Of a DNA stretch of 10,285 bases, positions 7,801 to 10,285 are shown piece after piece. The notes below the pieces were generated by a model. It saw only the letters and a program-made list of their open reading frames with translations. It searched no databases and had not been told where the DNA came from. The stretch covers positions 1,064 to 11,348 of the forward strand of contig DBVX01000094.1 in NCBI GenBank assembly GCA_002308815.1. Direction: 5' to 3'. Within the stretch, counting starts at the first letter, position 1; the number at the start of each line of letters is the position of its first letter. The stretch comes from Bacteroidales bacterium UBA1253 (GTDB lineage: Bacteria; Bacteroidota; Bacteroidia; Bacteroidales; Paludibacteraceae). Position numbers and translations under genes: made by a program.

Positions 7801-8484
7801 CGCTATGCCGCTGTGGGTGAAACTCTTCCATCCCTGATCCGCGTCGGATGCCACTGAACGATTGCCCCTGCACGAGAATGCCAGCGATGAAGGATTCAGG
7901 TCATTGCCGTTCTTGTCCGTGATGCTGATGTCAATATGCGCCTGCAGTTCGTTGTCGTTGTCATCGCTTGTATGGTGTGTGCGGTCCAATATGGCTGCGT
8001 ACTCAAACAGCATAACCGCATTGTCTGCGGTCACCTTGTAATCCATATATATCGCCTCGCCCTGTGGATGCCAGGTCATGAACTGGGAGGGCTGTCTCAC
8101 GTATGTACCCTTGCCACCGTTGCGGGGGTTGCCGATACGGATACTGCTTGACCGACCGTCCGGAATCATCTGCAGCGCTGGCTGCAAGTAGTCCGGTCCC
8201 TGCTCCGTCACAATCGTCTGGCGGGTGCACAGCACGTTCGGAACTTTGTAGGAATAGTTGTTGGAGGTGGAAAGACCGTAATCCTCTATTACGTTCGGAT
8301 ATTCCTTCCAGTCGTAGTTCTCTATTGAGTAGGTCTTGTAGATGAACTCGTGGTTGAACACCGAGCAGGTGGTTCCCGGGTCATCGAGGTCAGTCATATT
8401 GACACACTGCGCCAGTACGGCTTCGCTTTCGGATAGCAGACCTGCTGCCGCCGCTATGATAAGAAGAAGTCTGTTGTGTCGCAT
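3976..8484 (-). CDS. Giant secreted Cys/Asp-Ser repeat protein with T9SS sorting domain
   Basis: Predicted 1,502 residues from an ATG at 8484. An in-frame TTG at 8547, inside the parC end, would add 21 polar residues before the signal peptide and is less likely. Order of parts: signal peptide (1-25, ending AVLA before Gln-Cys); a Cys- and aromatic-rich N-terminal domain (about 26-290) whose end (DLTKYIGQTVRLRV..FDCA...F.Y.Y.DCAR) recalls jelly-roll/MAM-like domains of Bacteroidetes surface proteins; an Ig-like segment (about 294-349, RLTAPEGFTYRWYKK...TTYCCEV); about 16 repeats of 45-70 residues (368-1219); and the module shared with the next gene (1225-1502), ending in a sorting domain. The repeats typically read C-x-G....G.Y....GCDS(V/I/L)..L.L.V. 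I infer export by Sec and T9SS and display at the surface as a long rod or adhesin; ligand and role are unknown. It begins 34 bases after parC and ends 38 before its paralogue. Confidence 0.87.
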   Translation of the reverse strand: MRHNRLLLIIAAAAGLLSESEAVLAQCVNMTDLDDPGTTCSVFNHEFIYKTYSIENYDWKEYPNVIEDYGLSTSNNYSYKVPNVLCTRQTIVTEQGPDYLQPALQMIPDGRSSSIRIGNPRNGGKGTYVRQPSQFMTWHPQGEAIYMDYKVTADNAVMLFEYAAILDRTHHTSDDNDNELQAHIDISITDKNGNDLNPSSLAFSCRGNRSVASDADQGWKSFTHSGIASSWKDWSKVGFDLTKYIGQTVRLRVANFDCAVDESQQWGEVFFYYCGKHFSYIYFYVDCARKEMETECLENQQARLTAPEGFTYRWYKKSNPSATLGTARTIVVPTDGKTTYCCEVKQKERMKGTFTLETTPLCGKEVNLKETVCEKDLPYIFGGKKLTDSGHYTNTVTLAAGIDSVTNLDLTVERAKDMPHQTAYFCTGGTYIWKMGKKTRTLTKGGSYKDTVRYASGCDSARYSLELIEKDKIYYEDHQQVCAATLTSPANGFNWNGQWIWQASQDGLTYETVSVLSGCDSIVTLRLDIQEDLVSYDTMIVTESEIRKGVEWNKYSVYYNDNDFKSYEEAETYYNKFSKKKTSKGCTEYTYLRLFILKEKVEDLSVCEKELPTEWRGFTISSADDNGKFVDDVKNRVRYVLNLAVHPEYDLVVLDTVCDGTEVTFGDTVLTSTGVYKRTFPSQYGCDSTVTLRLQVQIAKKFHTERITICKGQPAFNWDGHGPEFQNLSKEGFYYDTIFYSTGCPKECYTLRITEGDSTIAHLDRQICHGDSINFFGEWIKKSGTYRGVTENTMQCDSIIYMHLEVMPPLQVITTDSAICDHKPFQWRGQTVDKDGQYTDTLVSLLKCDSIAYVLNARFRTPSSATIDSTICFGESVTIGDQVFTSTGTHTVTIPNAAGCDSVVTLNLTCLPEPQTINAFICEGSVYTFHGTEYKKTGQYYFPLGKTAHCEAADTLNLTVGSVVSGDHHITLCAGETYPFGDVVLTESGYYERLIKREGEGLCDSLAQVHLTVLPAGSTIDTTLCPGESVTVDGTVYAEEGTYTRVLKNIAGCDSVVTINLKTIPEPQTVNAVICWGTSYSFHGKDYDATGQYFFPLGKTDHCEAVDTLNLTVLPAAELFEANDTVYQGDTLQWRDTLIATGGDFTQRIPGYTGCDSLVYTLHVKFKEITVITVDTVIEPGESYRLNDTILLTEPGIYYDTLRYENGHDSVYITIHLEVGHLEVSGTFMIDSVCGDDPALAMSFTREQGRPVRYDLLFSDAAKAQGFEDRTAQPMPDTAVVEWAVTMPKRDDDTLWYVRPDRYSATLRITDKHNETTTFNAGFTVLYPSWVILQRWNDVLTVRNRDFNGGYDFTNVQWYRNGERVESKGNGDFYYYAGDGEQLSMGVPYRADLTRQDDGKTFSTCDFITQYQEDIVKFKEDDDNYALTPRYVGNPRQLSVKTRLSGRYIVYDVSGKLVLTGLFGDKYGSPDIIFPASYPGGTYLIRFLPDNGKEKHKKWMVY
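3979..4209 (-). other. T9SS-type C-terminal sorting domain, copy 2
   Basis: The last 77 or so residues repeat the pattern of copy 1: GNPRQLSVKT, GRYIVYDVSGKLVLTG, GTYLIRFLPD and the end KKWMVY. The V-Y-D-x-S-G-K-x-V strand and the G-T-Y-L-I strand are the usual hallmarks of type-A sorting tails. Confidence 0.77.
4828..7383 (-). repeat. Array of about 16 degenerate Cys...CDS(V/I/L) protein repeats
   Basis: Each unit has an early Cys followed by a Gly or polar residue (e.g. ICFGES, LCPGES, ICHGDS, VCDGTE), a middle G-x-Y with a strand around it, and a late G-C-D-S-[VIL] leading into L-x-L-x-V. Clear CDS motifs are encoded near 7101, 6917, 6420, 6085, 5938, 5777, 5468, 5323 and 5010. Some units depart from this: unit 1 has IDSV instead of CDSV, units 11 and 14 have HCEA.DTLNLTV, unit 15 keeps only the late Cys, and unit 16 has neither. 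Unit 4 (about 6690-6890) carries a Lys/Tyr-rich insertion. Such beta-rich repeats are common in large Bacteroidetes surface proteins. Confidence 0.88.
5143..5895 (-). repeat. Higher-order duplication of two repeat units inside the array
   Basis: A two-unit block at 5605-5895 (units 10-11) recurs at 5143-5433 (units 13-14), offset by 462 bases. Protein landmarks match in order: GESVT, GCDSVVT, P-E-P-Q-T-[IV]-N-A, [SY]FHG or TFHG, TGQY[YF]FPLGKT and HCEA[AV]DTLNLTV. The similarity is visible in DNA too, around 5165-5215 against 5627-5677. A single different unit (12) separates the copies, giving the order A-B-C-A'-B'. This implies a fairly recent in-frame duplication. Confidence 0.87.
8410..8484 (-). 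other. Sec signal peptide of the giant repeat protein
   Basis: Residues 1-25 start MRHNR, continue with a hydrophobic core rich in Leu, Ile and Ala, and end A-V-L-A before Gln26-Cys27. Its position just after the ATG at 8484 is the main reason for choosing that start. The residue before Cys is Gln, so it is not a lipoprotein signal. Confidence 0.85.
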
Positions 8485-8518
8485 AATCGTAGGGGTGTCG
8501 GGTGAGTATGGATTGTTG

Positions 8519-10285
8519 TCAGAATAGGCTGAGTTGTCCTCCGTCAACGGGTTTGCTGTCCTCCGGCATATCCGAACTGATGGTCAGCGGGACGTGATTC
8601 ACAGGAGGTGTTTCTGTGCTTTCGGAAGACTCCGGACGTTCTATGTTTTCTGAAATTTCGGAATTATCCGCAATCTCCGATTCATCAGAATCCTCTGTTG
8701 TTTCCTCCGGTTCGGGGCTGATATCCTCAATGGAGGCGACGGGCAGCGTGGTCAGACGTTTTCCTTTGGCTTTAGGGGACTTGACGGAGATAAAGTCTGT
8801 CATCTCCAGTGTGGCGGGTTCGCGCCAGTCTTCCTCGTATTTCACAAGGAATACAGGCTCCTGCCGGTCGGTAAGCAGCACGATGCGGCTCTCCGAGTTG
8901 TCGCCGAGGAAGTTCTGTGCTTTCGCCTGCGCGTCTATTGTGAACCGCTTGGCGTAGTAGTATCCCAGTTCAGCGTTCCAGAAAATGAGTGTCCAGACCT
9001 TCTCCGCATCGAAACGCTCGATGACGCGTATATCGTCATCGAAGTGGGCGGTCAGATCGAACGTGTTGAGGTAGTAATTACCTCCGCGCGTGATGACAAG
9101 GATGCGGTCATCGTCCTTGAACTCGCCGAGATACCGTCCCTGTCCGTCGTAGTTGAGGCGCAGCACGTCCGGGTCGAACCAAACTTTCCTGCCGCCTAAT
9201 GTCGAATGGCCTTTCTGCTTGAGCGATACCGCCTTGACCTCGTATTTGGTGAGCAGGTTGCCCCGCGCGCTGCGGCTTTTGACAGCCAGCGTGCTGAAAT
9301 CGTATGCGAACTCCAATTTCTTGATATGGGGAGCAGGCTTGAGCTGGACACGTACGGTTTCCGCCTCACCGTTGGGGTTGGCGGTGAAATAAAGGATGCG
9401 GCTTCCCGTCTTGCCCTGTGTCAGGTCGTACTCCTTGTCTTTCGCCACACCTGTCACGCTGAAGCGCTTGACGTAACTCACACCGCCCTTGCCGTCGCGA
9501 TAGACGATGTTGTAGATGGTGCGCGTGTCGTTCTTCTTGAAGATGTCCACATGGAGTATGTCCGTGCCGATGAACGTCTTCTCGCTCACGCGGATGATCT
9601 TGTATTTGCCGTCCTTGTGGAAGACGATGATGTCGTCGATGCCGGAACAGTTGCACAGGAACTCGTCTTTCTTCAGTCCCGTGCCGATGAAGCCCTCCTC
9701 GCGGTTGATATAGAGTTTCTCGTTCGCCTCGATGACGGTCTTGACGTTGATGGAGGCGAAGTTGCGCACTTCGGTCAGACGGGGGTGCTGTGCACCGTAG
9801 GTCTCCCGTAAATGCTCGAACCAGCGGATGGTATAGTCAGTCAGATGGTTCAGGTCACGTTGCGTCTGCTCGATGCGTTTCTTGAGGTCGCGCATCAATT
9901 CGTCCGCCTTCTTCGAGTCGAAGCGCGTGATGCGTATCATCTTGATTTCGAACAGCCGCTCGATGTCCTCCCGTTTGACCTCACGGAGCAACTGCGCCTT
10001 GAACGGGGTGAGAGCCTTGTCCACAAAACGTATCAGTTTCTCCTTGTCCGGTGCCTGTTCGTAACCCTCCTCCTTGTAGATGCGGTTCTCAATGAAAATC
10101 TTCTCAAGCGATGTGAAGAAATACTGTTCTTCCAGTTCACCCTTCTGTATCTCCAGTTCGCGGCGCAGCAGTTGGCGGGTGTTGTCCACCGACTTGCGCA
10201 GCAGGTCGCTCACGGTAGTGAAGATTGGTTTTTTGTCCTCAATCACGCAACAGTTGGGTGACACGCTCACCTCGCAGTCCGTGAA
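8519..10285 (-). CDS. parC: DNA topoisomerase IV / gyrase-type subunit A, C-terminal two thirds (5' end outside window)
   Basis: Subunit A of a type IIA topoisomerase cuts and rejoins DNA; ParC with ParE mainly unlinks daughter chromosomes. The frame is open to the right edge and 588 residues are visible, starting FTDCEVSVSPNC. The active-site Tyr and quinolone-resistance region lie outside. Visible first is the coiled-coil tower and dimer-interface region (through about residue 180; REDIERLFEIKMIRITRFDSKKADE matches the conserved family segment). A beta-pinwheel follows (about 205-490), with repeated blade-like stretches such as DDIIVFHKDGKYKIIRVSEK, RILYF, DDRILVITRGGNYYLNTFDL and RIVLLTDRQEPVFLVKY. 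I see no Gln-Arg-Arg-Gly-Gly-x-Gly GyrA box, which favours ParC over GyrA. The protein ends in an acidic, probably disordered tail finishing QLSLF. A GTG at 10268-10270 is internal, not a start. The giant secreted-protein gene begins 34 bases downstream. Confidence 0.9.
   Translation of the reverse strand, partial: FTDCEVSVSPNCCVIEDKKPIFTTVSDLLRKSVDNTRQLLRRELEIQKGELEEQYFFTSLEKIFIENRIYKEEGYEQAPDKEKLIRFVDKALTPFKAQLLREVKREDIERLFEIKMIRITRFDSKKADELMRDLKKRIEQTQRDLNHLTDYTIRWFEHLRETYGAQHPRLTEVRNFASINVKTVIEANEKLYINREEGFIGTGLKKDEFLCNCSGIDDIIVFHKDGKYKIIRVSEKTFIGTDILHVDIFKKNDTRTIYNIVYRDGKGGVSYVKRFSVTGVAKDKEYDLTQGKTGSRILYFTANPNGEAETVRVQLKPAPHIKKLEFAYDFSTLAVKSRSARGNLLTKYEVKAVSLKQKGHSTLGGRKVWFDPDVLRLNYDGQGRYLGEFKDDDRILVITRGGNYYLNTFDLTAHFDDDIRVIERFDAEKVWTLIFWNAELGYYYAKRFTIDAQAKAQNFLGDNSESRIVLLTDRQEPVFLVKYEEDWREPATLEMTDFISVKSPKAKGKRLTTLPVASIEDISPEPEETTEDSDESEIADNSEISENIERPESSESTETPPVNHVPLTISSDMPEDSKPVDGGQLSLF
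8522..8734 (-). other. Acidic disordered ParC tail ending in a sliding-clamp-type motif QLSLF
   Basis: The last 71 residues of ParC hold about 21 Asp/Glu but only one Arg and one Lys. They are rich in Ser, Thr and Pro and should be unstructured. The final five residues, encoded at 8522-8536, are Q-L-S-L-F, identical to the published bacterial beta-clamp-binding consensus QL(S/D)LF. The motif is seen directly; clamp binding is inferred. Confidence 0.65.

Noticed and set aside
8485..8547. TTG at 8547 as the start of the giant gene, overlapping parC
   Set aside because: It would put 21 polar residues in front of an otherwise standard signal peptide; the ATG at 8484 fits better.
9206..10261. Plus-strand open frames at 9206-9811 and 9812-10261 opposite parC
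   Set aside because: They are antisense to the conserved tower and pinwheel of ParC; their Val/Leu/Asp-rich composition is typical of shadow frames.

Overview
The window looks like a chromosomal segment from a member of the Bacteroidetes, most likely order Bacteroidales. Four observations support this. The topoisomerase subunit is of the Bacteroidetes ParC-like type. Two proteins end in what looks like a type IX secretion (T9SS) C-terminal sorting domain. Both carry a Sec signal peptide that would be cut just before a Gln, and none of the starts has a convincing Shine-Dalgarno sequence. The DNA is moderately GC-rich by eye. T9SS cargo points away from the common gut Bacteroides and toward Prevotella/Porphyromonas/Barnesiella-like relatives, but I cannot name a genus.

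Plus strand, left third (1-2198): three closely spaced genes read rightward. They are the 3' end of a GH13 alpha-amylase-family gene (cut by the left edge), a UbiA-superfamily membrane prenyltransferase, and a Maf-type nucleotide pyrophosphatase. The gaps are 18 and 24 bases, so they are probably co-transcribed, although the three activities do not form one pathway.

Minus strand, right two thirds (2135-10285): three genes read leftward. First comes the 3' two thirds of parC (topoisomerase IV subunit A; its N-terminus lies beyond the right edge). After 34 bases follows a very large secreted protein of about 1,502 residues, built of some 16 Cys- and Asp-Ser-containing repeats. After 38 bases follows a smaller secreted protein of about 600 residues. 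The two secreted proteins share a C-terminal module of about 275 residues that includes the sorting domain, while their N-terminal parts are unrelated. They look like a duplicated and reshuffled pair of T9SS surface proteins that may be transcribed with parC.

The two gene blocks converge and overlap by 64 bases, so the last 20 or so residues of Maf are read from the antisense strand of the neighbour's sorting domain. No stretch over 300 bases lacks a gene. I see no tRNA, rRNA, CRISPR array, insertion sequence or clear terminator. The points most worth following are the repeat protein with its many potential Bacteroidetes O-glycosylation sites, the shared module, the convergent overlap, and a perfect sliding-clamp-binding pentapeptide at the very C-terminus of ParC.
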